Positions 28,215 to 36,554 of a stretch of DNA of 64,000 nt are shown piece after piece. Under the pieces are notes generated by a model. The model was not told where the DNA came from, did no database searches, and saw nothing but the letters and a program-made list of their open reading frames with translations. The DNA comes from Marinobacter sp. LA51 (GTDB lineage Bacteria > Pseudomonadota > Gammaproteobacteria > Pseudomonadales > Oleiphilaceae): positions 310,001-374,000 of the forward strand of contig NZ_AP028070.1 of assembly GCF_030297175.1 (NCBI RefSeq). Direction: 5' to 3'. How positions within the stretch are numbered: position 1 is the first letter of the stretch; each line of letters begins with the position of its first letter. A program made the position numbers and the translations under genes.

Positions 28215-28958
28215 ATGGGACAAGCTTTGCTGACGGTTCACGGACTGGCCAAGGGTTTTCAGAGCGGCAGCGAGCAGATCCCTGTGCTGGCGGACCTGGC
28301 CTTAACCTTGAACCAGGGCCAGTCCATGGCGGTAATGGGTCGGTCTGGTTCCGGGAAAAGCACCTTGTTGAATATGCTCTGTGGCCTGGAGTACCCGGAC
28401 GCCGGTGTGATCGATATTGACGGGCAACGCTTTGACGGCGGCCAGGCTTCTGACCAACGAGCACAGGCCCGGTGCTGGGCCGATCTGCGGCGCCAGCGCA
28501 TCGGTGTCGTCTTCCAGGACGCCAACCTGATGCCAGCGATGTCGTTGCTCGACAACGTACGGTTGAGGGCCCGGCTGGCTGGTCAGGACGATCAGGGCTG
28601 TTTGGCCTGGCTTGAACGCCTGGGCATCGGCACCCTGGGCGACCGGTTTCCGGATCAGGTCTCAGGCGGTCAGCGCCAGCGTGCGGCCCTGGCGATGGTG
28701 TTTGCCATGCAACCGGCGCTGATCCTGGCGGATGAACCGACCGGCAGCCTCGACCGACACACCGCGGATGACGTTGCCGATGAACTGTTCCGGCTTCAGG
28801 CTGAACACGGTTGCGCCCTGATTCTCGCCACCCACGATGCCGAACTGGCGGCCCGGTGTGGCCAGCGCCTGGATCTGGCGCACCTGTCCAGCTCCTCTGC
28901 GCCTTCTGCATCCTCCATGCTTTCTACCAGCTCCGCGCCTGCTGACCGGCCCCAGTGA
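28215..28958 (+). CDS. LolD/MacB-like ABC transporter ATPase
   Basis: ATPase of 247 residues with Walker A GRSGSGKST, signature SGGQRQR and Walker B LILADEPTGSLD, typical of the MacB/LolD/FtsE group that works with FtsX-like permeases. The start is the ATG at 28215; an upstream TTG at 28191 lies directly against a TAGGAG and is less likely. It overlaps the permease gene by 4 bases (ATGA). It probably drives a mechanical or lipid/lipoprotein export process rather than simple import. Confidence 0.88.
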   Translation: MGQALLTVHGLAKGFQSGSEQIPVLADLALTLNQGQSMAVMGRSGSGKSTLLNMLCGLEYPDAGVIDIDGQRFDGGQASDQRAQARCWADLRRQRIGVVFQDANLMPAMSLLDNVRLRARLAGQDDQGCLAWLERLGIGTLGDRFPDQVSGGQRQRAALAMVFAMQPALILADEPTGSLDRHTADDVADELFRLQAEHGCALILATHDAELAARCGQRLDLAHLSSSSAPSASSMLSTSSAPADRPQ

Positions 28959-31261
28959 TGACACTGTTCGCGGCATTGTTCAGTCATTACCGGCGTCACC
29001 CGCTGCAGTTGCTCGCCCTGGCGATCATGATTGTGGTCGCCACCATGTTGTGGACCGGGGTTAGTCATCTCACCTATCAGGCCAGGGCCAGTCTCGGTCA
29101 AAGTGAGCAGGCAGTAGCGGAGCGCCGGCAAGTGGTTCGTTTGGACGGAGAGTCGATTGCGGTAGCTGATTTCGTGACCCTGCGCCGGGCCGGTGTCTGC
29201 GTCATGCCCTGGCTTGAGGTTCAGCGCCCGGATGCCCAGGGCCGGGTGGTGGGCGTGGATGGGCTGGCGGCGAGTTGTTTTTCCGGTGCCGGCGAAGCGG
29301 CGCAAGCCTGGAATCAACCCCTGAACGGCAAACCCTTCCTGGATATTCGCGATGCCGCAGCCCTGACTACCGGCCCCGACGATCGGTCTGCCGAGTTGAC
29401 GCTGCTGGTGGCGGAGCAGGTCACCGAGGCTGCTTTGCCCGAGGGTTATCGCCTGACCCGGTTCAGCCTTGGCCCCGATACCGGAGAGTTGGGTGAGAGC
29501 TTCCTGCTGAATCTGGATGCCCTCGGCGTGCTGGTGCTGTTGATCACGGCCTTGCTGTTGCGCAGCGTGTATCAGCTTGGGCTGGCTCAGCGCCGGGACA
29601 GTTTCGCGTTGTTGCACCGGTTCGGCGTGCCGCCAGTGTCGGTCAATCGCTTGCTGGTACTTGAAATGGCCCTACTGGCCGGGCTCTGTGTGATACCGGG
29701 TGTGGCATTAGGGCGGTTGCTGGCAGGGCTTCTGGGCAGCGGATTCGGCCAGGCCCTGGATAATCTGTTCGATGCGCCGCTGTACGCCGGTCAGGAGGCG
29801 AGCTGGCTATGGTCGGTTCTGACCATGATGGCGGTGGTGATGGTGGTCTGCCTGATTGATCTGATCCGACCGGTTTCGCGGGCGCCGGTAACGCTCCTGG
29901 CCGGGCAGCAACGGTCCCTGGCCCTGGGGGCTCTGTTGCTCGGGTTGGTGCTGGCTCTAGTGGCCTCGTCGTTGGTGTTGGTGTTTCTCGCCGTTGCCCT
30001 GGTGTTCGTCGGCGCTGGGTTGCTGGCTCCGATGCTGATGTCCGGTTTGGCCCGGCGCCTTGCCCGGGCTGCGCCGGACCCGCTTAAACGCTGGCACTTC
30101 GCCGAATTTGGTGTTTTGGCCCGGCGCTTGGCATTGCCGCTGGTGGCACTGCAGTTTGCGCTGGCCATGGTGTTGGCAGTGCAGGCATTGGTGACGGTGT
30201 TTGAAGCCACTTTTGATGAGTGGCTGTCCCAACGGCTGGCGGCCGACTTTTTTGTCGAGGTGCCTGCGGGTGCCGAGACCGGAGCCGCCGTCGACTGGTT
30301 GGCGGACGAGCCTGAGCTGGCCGCAAGCGGCGATTGGCAGCGAGTGGTGAGGGGCAAGGCGGAGCTGACGGTGCCAGGTGCCGAGCAGGAATTGGAGTTT
30401 CAGCCGGGACAGAGTGTCGACCTGTTGGCCGTGGCGCCTGTAGGCCGGCTGCTGACCCAGTGGCGTCTGCAGGCAGCTGCAGACCAGCCCTGGCAGGCCT
30501 TTGCCCGGGGCGAGGGCATCATGATCAATGAACAGCTGGCGCGCCGGCAGGAGCTGGCGGTGGGTGAAACCTTGAACCTGACAGTGGCCGATGAAGTCCT
30601 GTCATTGCCCGTTTTGGCCATCTATCCCGACTATGGTCGTCCGGCTGGTGAGGTGCTGCTCAATGCCGGGCTGTTGCCGGCGGCGTTCAAACCCGGATTC
30701 GAGAGCCTGTCTATCAATCCGGGCACTCTGGACATGGCAACCGTGGTATCGGGGCTGCAGCAGGTATGGCAGGTGGAGACGGTGACGGTGCGGAACAATG
30801 AGCGGATTCGGGAGCTGGCGGATACCGTGTTCGACCAGACGTTCCTGCTGACTCGCGCCATGACCGTGCTGACTTTGATCCTGGCGGCCGCCGCCTTGTT
30901 GATCATGGGCTGGGTGTTCTTCTCAACCCGGGTCTGGTACTACCGGCTATTGGCGGTGTGGGGCCTGCGCGACCGGGAGGTGGCCGGCCAGATGGTGCGC
31001 CTTGCCATCAGTCTGACTGTTGGCATTGCGGTGTTGGCGCTGCCGCTGGGGATCTGGCTGACCTGGGTACTCGTGCACCGGATCAACCCCTTGGCCTTTG
31101 GCTGGTCACTGCCGATGGCCGTGTATCCGGAGTTCTGGGTAGAACTGATCGGCCTCAGCCTGGTGATTGGCCTGAGTATCGCCGCGCTGATGCGCCGTCA
31201 GCTCCAGCAGCCGGCTACCATGCCGGCTTCCGCCAGTAGCCTGGCTGGAGGTGATCGGTGA
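28955..31261 (+). CDS. FtsX-like ABC transporter permease
   Basis: Large permease of 768 residues with an N-terminal TM (about 17-40), a periplasmic domain, a block of TMs between about 185 and 400, a second periplasmic domain (about 425-620) and three C-terminal TMs (about 635-745). This double FtsX arrangement is typical of AttF/AttG-like and lipoprotein-release permeases. It is coupled to the ATPase upstream and to the lipoprotein gene downstream, whose GTG overlaps its stop. Confidence 0.85.
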   Translation: MMTLFAALFSHYRRHPLQLLALAIMIVVATMLWTGVSHLTYQARASLGQSEQAVAERRQVVRLDGESIAVADFVTLRRAGVCVMPWLEVQRPDAQGRVVGVDGLAASCFSGAGEAAQAWNQPLNGKPFLDIRDAAALTTGPDDRSAELTLLVAEQVTEAALPEGYRLTRFSLGPDTGELGESFLLNLDALGVLVLLITALLLRSVYQLGLAQRRDSFALLHRFGVPPVSVNRLLVLEMALLAGLCVIPGVALGRLLAGLLGSGFGQALDNLFDAPLYAGQEASWLWSVLTMMAVVMVVCLIDLIRPVSRAPVTLLAGQQRSLALGALLLGLVLALVASSLVLVFLAVALVFVGAGLLAPMLMSGLARRLARAAPDPLKRWHFAEFGVLARRLALPLVALQFALAMVLAVQALVTVFEATFDEWLSQRLAADFFVEVPAGAETGAAVDWLADEPELAASGDWQRVVRGKAELTVPGAEQELEFQPGQSVDLLAVAPVGRLLTQWRLQAAADQPWQAFARGEGIMINEQLARRQELAVGETLNLTVADEVLSLPVLAIYPDYGRPAGEVLLNAGLLPAAFKPGFESLSINPGTLDMATVVSGLQQVWQVETVTVRNNERIRELADTVFDQTFLLTRAMTVLTLILAAAALLIMGWVFFSTRVWYYRLLAVWGLRDREVAGQMVRLAISLTVGIAVLALPLGIWLTWVLVHRINPLAFGWSLPMAVYPEFWVELIGLSLVIGLSIAALMRRQLQQPATMPASASSLAGGDR

Positions 31262-32379
31262 CGTTTCGTGTGCGTTCGCTTGGATTTCCGGCCTTTTTTC
31301 GGATATTGGCGTCATTTTCGTGTCTTTTTTTGGTTGTTGGCTGTTCTGGGGAGTCCGAGGACAGCGGCTTTGCCGGGCTTGCCGAATCGCAACAGGCAGG
31401 CACCGACGTACCTTTCCTGCAGCCTGGCCCGGGCGACCGGCTCAACTTCCCGGAGGATTTCGGACCCCACCCCCAGCACCGCATCGAGTGGTGGTACCTG
31501 ACTGCCAATCTCGAAAACCAGGCGGGTGAGCCGCTGGGCCTGCAATGGACGCAGTTTCGCCAGGCCCTGACCCCGAGGCCTGCGGATGCGACACCGCCGG
31601 CGCCGTCCCAGTGGCCATTGCAGGCGGCGTGGATGGCTCACGGTGCGCTCAGCTGGCGTGGTCAGCATCATTTTGCCGAGCGGCTGGCCCGGGCCGACGT
31701 TGGTCACTCCGGTGCCACGGCACAACCGTTCGAGGTCTGGCTTGATGACTGGCGGCTGACCAGTACTGGTGAGTCTGGCTCCTGGCGGTTGCGGGTGTCG
31801 GCCGACAACTGGTCATACGATCTGTCTTTGCGGCTCAAGGGCCCGCCGGTGGCGCACGGTGACCGGGGCTTCAGTACCAAGTCCGCCAGTGGTGAGGGTT
31901 CGATGTATTTCAGCCTGGTGGATATTGCCATTGCCGGTACAGTCACCATCGATGGCGAAACTCAGAAAGTCCGGGGCAAGGGCTGGTTCGATCGCGAGTG
32001 GAGCAGTCAGCTGCTAAAAACCGGGCAGCAGGGTTGGGACTGGTTTGCCCTGCACCTGGATTCCGGCGACAAGCTGATGGCGTTCCGGTTGCGGGAGGAG
32101 GGCGGCGCGTTTGTCTCCGGTACCTGGATTACCGATGCAGGGGAGGCGATGGCACTGAGTGCCGATGAGCTGATTCTGACCCCGGTAACTGAGAGCGAGG
32201 CGACGCCAACCCGCTGGCGGCTGCAAATACCGCAGTACGGCGTCGATCTGGACATTGCCGCGCCGCCCGGGGAATACCTTAACGAGGGCCAATATCCGTA
32301 CTGGGAAAGTCCGGTCAGCGTCAGCGGCAGTCACTACGGGGAGGGCTACATGGAGCTGACCGGGTATGAGGTGGAGTAG
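31258..32379 (+). CDS. AttH/CrtC-like lipocalin-fold lipoprotein
   Basis: Protein of 373 residues with a lipoprotein signal peptide (lipobox LVVGC near residue 27) and the AttH/carotenoid 1,2-hydratase fold, seen as PHPQHRIEWWYLTANLE, GKGWFDREWSSQ and GWDWFALHL. The GTG start is supported by GGAGGTGAT about 5 bases upstream and overlaps the permease stop. Similar ATPase-permease-AttH trios are known from other proteobacteria with unclear function. Carotenoid hydration is unlikely in this setting because no carotenoid gene is near. Confidence 0.82.
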   Translation: MTFRVRSLGFPAFFRILASFSCLFLVVGCSGESEDSGFAGLAESQQAGTDVPFLQPGPGDRLNFPEDFGPHPQHRIEWWYLTANLENQAGEPLGLQWTQFRQALTPRPADATPPAPSQWPLQAAWMAHGALSWRGQHHFAERLARADVGHSGATAQPFEVWLDDWRLTSTGESGSWRLRVSADNWSYDLSLRLKGPPVAHGDRGFSTKSASGEGSMYFSLVDIAIAGTVTIDGETQKVRGKGWFDREWSSQLLKTGQQGWDWFALHLDSGDKLMAFRLREEGGAFVSGTWITDAGEAMALSADELILTPVTESEATPTRWRLQIPQYGVDLDIAAPPGEYLNEGQYPYWESPVSVSGSHYGEGYMELTGYEVE

Positions 32380-32384
32380 GTTGT

Positions 32385-33110
32385 TCAGCTGATCGCTGGT
32401 GGTTCCAGACTGGAGAAAAGCTCCTGAATGCCGTTATGCCACTGCTGCCGCAAGCTGTGGAAGTATTCACACTGGTCCTCAACCCGCTCCATCAGACAGG
32501 GCTCGAGGGCGTCTTTGCGATAGATCGCGATGTCCAGGGGCATTCCCACGGACAGGTTGCTCTTCATGGTGGAGTCGAACGAGATCAGGGCGCACTGATA
32601 AGCCCGGTCCAGCGGTGTCCGGTAGTTCACGATCCGGTCGAGGATCGGTTTGCCGTACTTGGATTCGCCAATCTGGAAGTAGGGTGTCTCCTCGGTGGCC
32701 TCAATGAAGTTGCCTTCCGGGTAGACGTTGAACAGGCGCGGTGCCTCGCCTTTGATCTGGCCCCCGAGAATCAGCGAGCAGCTGAAATCCACATGGCTCA
32801 GCTTGCCGTCCGGGTTGTCCCGGCGAATCACTTCGCGCATGGTCTGGCCCACGATTTCGGCGGTCTCAAACATGGTAGTGGTGTTGAGCACGTTGGTGGT
32901 GTCGGTGCCCGCGCGGCGCTCCAGCAGGCTGATGACACTCTGGCTGGTGGCCAGGTTGCCGGCGGACAGCAACACCAGCTCACGTTCGCCCGGCTTGTCG
33001 AAGACATGCATCTTACGGAAGGTCGAGATCTGGTCGAAACCGGCGTTGGTTCGGGAATCCGAGGCAAACACCAGCCCGTCGGCCAGTCGCATCGCTACGC
33101 AATAAGTCAT
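32385..33110 (-). CDS. Anbu, proteasome-like ancestral beta-subunit peptidase
   Basis: Ntn-hydrolase fold protein of 241 residues in the HslV/proteasome beta family. Removal of Met would expose Thr as N-terminal nucleophile (MTYCVAMRL); Asp17 and Lys32 counted from that Thr match the catalytic positions of the family. The ancestral beta-subunit group is recognised by this sequence together with its transglutaminase, alpha-E and ATP-grasp neighbours. A strong GGAGG site precedes the ATG. It is 93 bases after the transglutaminase gene, so it could have its own promoter. The physiological substrate is unknown. Confidence 0.88.
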   Translation of the reverse strand: MTYCVAMRLADGLVFASDSRTNAGFDQISTFRKMHVFDKPGERELVLLSAGNLATSQSVISLLERRAGTDTTNVLNTTTMFETAEIVGQTMREVIRRDNPDGKLSHVDFSCSLILGGQIKGEAPRLFNVYPEGNFIEATEETPYFQIGESKYGKPILDRIVNYRTPLDRAYQCALISFDSTMKSNLSVGMPLDIAIYRKDALEPCLMERVEDQCEYFHSLRQQWHNGIQELFSSLEPPAIS

Positions 33111-33203
33111 AAAGCCCTCCTGCCAGGCTCCAATAATGCGCGTAGTCTAAAACGAATCCCGTCGGAACGTGAGCGCTTTATTGTGCGTTTTTCGGCAGTT
33201 TTG

Positions 33204-33989
33204 TTACTGCGCTTGCGCGGCCTCAGTCACCCAGGCCCGGGTCTGCATGTGCTCGGTTCCGCCGCCATTGCGCATGCCGCGAACGGGCGCTACATCCAGG
33301 TAGTCCAGGCCGACCGCGAGTTTCAGGTGGCTCTCGGCCACGTTCAGGGTGTTGACCACATCGAAGGTCTGCCAGTTACTACCAAGCCAGACTTCAGCCC
33401 AGGCATGGGTGGCCACATGGTCATCACTGACCGAATGAATGTAGCCACTGACATAACGAGCCGGCACGCCGATGTAGCGACAACAGGCGATGAAGATGTG
33501 GGTGTGGTCCTGGCACACACCGGCACCGAGCTTGAAGGCCTCCGCCGCGGTGTGGGTCACACTGGTGGCCCCCGGGGTGAACGCGATGTGCTCGCGCAAA
33601 TGCTTCATCAGGCGAAGCAGGCTGCGTTTGTTGGGTGAGTACTGTTCGGCGAACGCCTTCAGATCTTCGTCCACCTCGGTCAGTGGCGTGTCGCACAGGA
33701 ACACTTCGGGTGGGAACGGAGAGTCGTCCTTGGTCAGTGGTTTGCCGGTCAGGTCGACAATGCCCTCGGCGACCAGGGTGATGCTGGGGAACGCCTTTTT
33801 CAGTGTCATCACCGTCACCGGGTTGCCATAACCGTCGATCATCTCACTGGTTTCGCCGGGTATGTCCAGGCGCCATTCGAAGATACGCTGCTGGGGCGTG
33901 TTCCGGGGCGTCAGCCGGATGTACTGGATGCTGTTGCGGACCGGCGATTCGTAGGTGTAGGTCGTCTCATGACGAATATGCAGTCTCAT
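33204..33989 (-). CDS. transglutaminase-like cysteine peptidase of the Anbu cluster
   Basis: Protein of 261 residues with an N-terminal beta domain (bacterial transglutaminase-like N-terminus, HETTYTYESPV) and a papain-like transglutaminase core with Cys159 (GAGVCQDHTH), His195 (THAWAEVW) and Asp210 (QTFDVVN). The ATG at 33989 is chosen over a GTG at 33998 because it overlaps the alpha-E stop as ATGA. It may form or cut isopeptide bonds on the product of the adjacent ATP-grasp enzyme, an inference from gene order. Confidence 0.88.
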   Translation of the reverse strand: MRLHIRHETTYTYESPVRNSIQYIRLTPRNTPQQRIFEWRLDIPGETSEMIDGYGNPVTVMTLKKAFPSITLVAEGIVDLTGKPLTKDDSPFPPEVFLCDTPLTEVDEDLKAFAEQYSPNKRSLLRLMKHLREHIAFTPGATSVTHTAAEAFKLGAGVCQDHTHIFIACCRYIGVPARYVSGYIHSVSDDHVATHAWAEVWLGSNWQTFDVVNTLNVAESHLKLAVGLDYLDVAPVRGMRNGGGTEHMQTRAWVTEAAQAQ

Positions 33990-34924
33990 TGGTGCCACCC
34001 CATGTAGTCTTTCTGAATTTGACCGGCAATGCGCTGAATCCTTGCCAGGAAATCCACGAGGTAGTCATGCAGGCCACGTTCCTCGATGTAGTCGGTATCA
34101 CCGAATCGGATGTTGGCGTAGAGGCTGGAGGCCATGCGCCGGGCTCGCTGGGCAGAACCACTTTCAACCCGGTCGAGCAGGCCGGCAATTTCTTCCAGGC
34201 AGCTGTGCAGGGAACGCGGAAGTTCATGGGACAGAATCAGCAATTCCGCGACACTGGTAGGATCGAGGCTATGCCCGTAGGTGTTCTGGTAAGCTTCAAA
34301 CGCCGCCAGGGAATTCAGCAGTGCGGTCCACTCGAAGAAAGACTGAGTCGCCTGCTCCTCCATCGCCCTCGTGGCCATGACGTGGCGAATATCCAGCACC
34401 CGCGCGGTGGTATCGGCGCGCTCTATGATCGTACCCAGGCGCAGGAAGTGGAAGGCATCGTTGCGCAACAGGGTGCCGTAAGCGGCGCCCCGGAACATGT
34501 GCGAGCGTTCGCGAATCCAGTCGAATACTGAGCTGGCGTTGGACTCGGTGACTCCCTCTTGCTGCAGTACTTTCAAGTCGAGCCAGGCACGGTTGATGGT
34601 TTCCCAGACGTCGGCCGACAGGTTGCCCCGAACATGCAGGGCGTTGTCCCGGGCGTTACGGATGTAGTTAAAGACGCTGGCCGGGTGCTGGTCGTCCAGC
34701 AACAGGAAGTCGATCAGGTTCCGGGGCGTGATCTCTTCATGGTGTTCGAAGAACTCATCATAGGTGCCAGAGACCAGTAACGGCACCGAAAGCTGTTCGG
34801 TGCGGTCTTCCGGAACGTCGATCAGGGCCATGTTCAAACTGACATCCAGTTGTCTGGCCTGGCTCTCTGCCCGCTCCAGGTAACGGGCCATCCAAAACAG
34901 GCTGGAGGCTGCGCGGCTCAGCAT
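33986..34924 (-). CDS. alpha-E domain-containing protein
   Basis: All-helical protein of 312 residues of the alpha-E family (MLSRAASSLFWMARYLERAE opening, MFRGAAYGTLLRNDAFHFLRLG motif). Its biochemical role is not known; the family is nearly always found beside circularly permuted ATP-grasp proteins and transglutaminases. The ATG at 34924 overlaps the ATP-grasp stop by 7 bases and its own stop overlaps the transglutaminase start, so three genes are translationally chained. Confidence 0.88.
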   Translation of the reverse strand: MLSRAASSLFWMARYLERAESQARQLDVSLNMALIDVPEDRTEQLSVPLLVSGTYDEFFEHHEEITPRNLIDFLLLDDQHPASVFNYIRNARDNALHVRGNLSADVWETINRAWLDLKVLQQEGVTESNASSVFDWIRERSHMFRGAAYGTLLRNDAFHFLRLGTIIERADTTARVLDIRHVMATRAMEEQATQSFFEWTALLNSLAAFEAYQNTYGHSLDPTSVAELLILSHELPRSLHSCLEEIAGLLDRVESGSAQRARRMASSLYANIRFGDTDYIEERGLHDYLVDFLARIQRIAGQIQKDYMGWHQ

Positions 34925-36351
34925 AAGTCGTCCTCCAGTACCCAAGTGTCTTTGGTGCCACCGCCCTGGGACGAGTTCACCACCAGGGAGCCCTTTTTCA
35001 GGGCTACGCGGGTCAGCCCGCCGGGAACCATCTGAATCTTCTTGCCCGACAGCACGAAGGGACGGAGATCCAGATGCCGGGGTGCCACGCCCTCGTCCAC
35101 AAAGGTGGGGCAGGTGGACAGGCTGAGTGTCGGTTGGGCAATGTAATCTTCGGGGTGCGCCTTGAGCAGACCGCGGAAGGTTTCCAGTTCTTTCTTGCTG
35201 GCCTTGGGGCCAATCAGCATGCCATAGCCGCCGGCGCCCTGGGCTTCTTTAACAACCAGTTCCGGCAGGTGATCCAGCACGTATTGCAGGTCCTTTTTCT
35301 TGCGACACTGCCAGGTTGGCACATTCTTCAGAATGGGCTCTTCACTGAGATAGAAGCGGATCATGTCCGGAACATACGGGTAGATCGACTTGTCATCCGC
35401 AATCCCGGTGCCCATGGCGTTGGCCAGGACTACGTTACCGGTTCGGTACGCGGCATAAAGCCCGGGCACGCCCAGCATGGAACTGGGGTTGCCAGCCAGC
35501 GGGTCGAGGAAGTCGTCGTCGACCCGGCGGTAGATGACATCCACCTGTTGCGGGCCGACGGTGGTTTTCATATAGACCCTGTTCTGGTGCACGAACAGGT
35601 CGGCGCCTTCGACCAGCTCCACCCCCATCTGTCGCGCCAGGAAGGCATGCTCGAAATAGGCACTGTTAAAGCGGCCCGGGGTGAGAACCACCACGGTCGG
35701 GTTGGCTTTCAACGACGCGGCTCGCAGGGTTTCACCCAGAAGATTAGGGTAATGCTCCACCGGAGCTACCGGTGAGTGGGCAAACAGTTCGGGGAAAAGC
35801 CGCATCATCATCCGGCGATTCTCCAGCATGTACGACACCCCGCTGGGGCACCGGAGGTTGTCTTCCAGCACGTAAAAATCGCCATCGTTGTTCCGGATAA
35901 GATCGATACCAGCGATGTGGGAATACAGATTTCTCGGCAGCTTCAGGTTTTGCATGCCGGGCTGATACTGGCTGTTGGCAAACACCTGCTCGGCACTGAT
36001 TACGCCAGCTTTAACGATTTCGTAGCTGTGGTAGATGTCGTGCAGGAAGCGGTTCAGCGCCGTTACTCGCTGGCGCAGGCCGGCCTGGAGTTTGTGCCAA
36101 TCGCTGGCGGAAATGATCCGTGGAATCAGGTCAAACGGGATCAGTCGGTCGGCACCCTGATCCTCACCGTAGACGTTGAAGGTAATGCCCAGGCGCTGGA
36201 ACAACACATCGGCTTCGCGGCGCTTTTCCGCGATCAGGTTTTCATCCGATTCGAGTAACCAGTTTTCCAGCATACGGCAATGTGGCCGCACTCGGTTGTT
36301 CTCATCGAACAGCTCATCAAACAGACCTGCGTCCGGCGTCTCAATCAACAT
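34918..36351 (-). CDS. circularly permuted ATP-grasp type 2 protein
   Basis: Protein of 477 residues of the COG2308 group, with GEDQGADRLIPFDLIPRII, YVLEDNLRCPSGVSYMLENR, and ELVVKEAQGAGGYGMLIGP motifs that form the permuted ATP-grasp fold. Such enzymes ligate a carboxylate to an amine with ATP, often in peptide formation. I prefer the ATG at 36351 to the upstream GTG at 36393 because the alignment-like start (MLIETPDAGLFDELF) is natural and an AGGGAG lies upstream. It is the first gene of the Anbu-linked operon. Confidence 0.88.
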   Translation of the reverse strand: MLIETPDAGLFDELFDENNRVRPHCRMLENWLLESDENLIAEKRREADVLFQRLGITFNVYGEDQGADRLIPFDLIPRIISASDWHKLQAGLRQRVTALNRFLHDIYHSYEIVKAGVISAEQVFANSQYQPGMQNLKLPRNLYSHIAGIDLIRNNDGDFYVLEDNLRCPSGVSYMLENRRMMMRLFPELFAHSPVAPVEHYPNLLGETLRAASLKANPTVVVLTPGRFNSAYFEHAFLARQMGVELVEGADLFVHQNRVYMKTTVGPQQVDVIYRRVDDDFLDPLAGNPSSMLGVPGLYAAYRTGNVVLANAMGTGIADDKSIYPYVPDMIRFYLSEEPILKNVPTWQCRKKKDLQYVLDHLPELVVKEAQGAGGYGMLIGPKASKKELETFRGLLKAHPEDYIAQPTLSLSTCPTFVDEGVAPRHLDLRPFVLSGKKIQMVPGGLTRVALKKGSLVVNSSQGGGTKDTWVLEDDLC

Positions 36352-36506
36352 GATTCTGTTCGTCTCCCTGAAGGGTGCCGGTGAAGTTGGCACTCAATAC
36401 GGTAATGGGCAGCAAAAGGCGGGCCATCGGCTCTGTTGATGGTGTCATGCCCTGTCTTACAGCAAAGGAGAGTACGGCCGTTCTGTCAATTCAGGGGTTA
36501 AAACGA

Positions 36507-36534
36507 AAGCAGGCGGCCACGTGGCCGCCTGCTT
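36507..36534 (-). terminator. intrinsic terminator of the ammonium transporter gene
   Basis: A perfect 28-base palindrome with 14-base arms, followed on the minus strand by TCGTTTTAA. It starts 20 bases after the amt stop codon. The T-run is on the minus side only, so it mainly ends amt transcription before the convergent-facing space in front of the ATP-grasp operon. Confidence 0.8.
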
Positions 36535-36554
36535 CAAAGTGTTACCAAATCGCC

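Noticed and set aside
31258..32379. Carotenoid hydratase function for the lipocalin-fold lipoprotein
   Set aside because: Only the fold is shared; there are no carotenoid genes, and the trio with ATPase and FtsX-like permease fits AttH instead.
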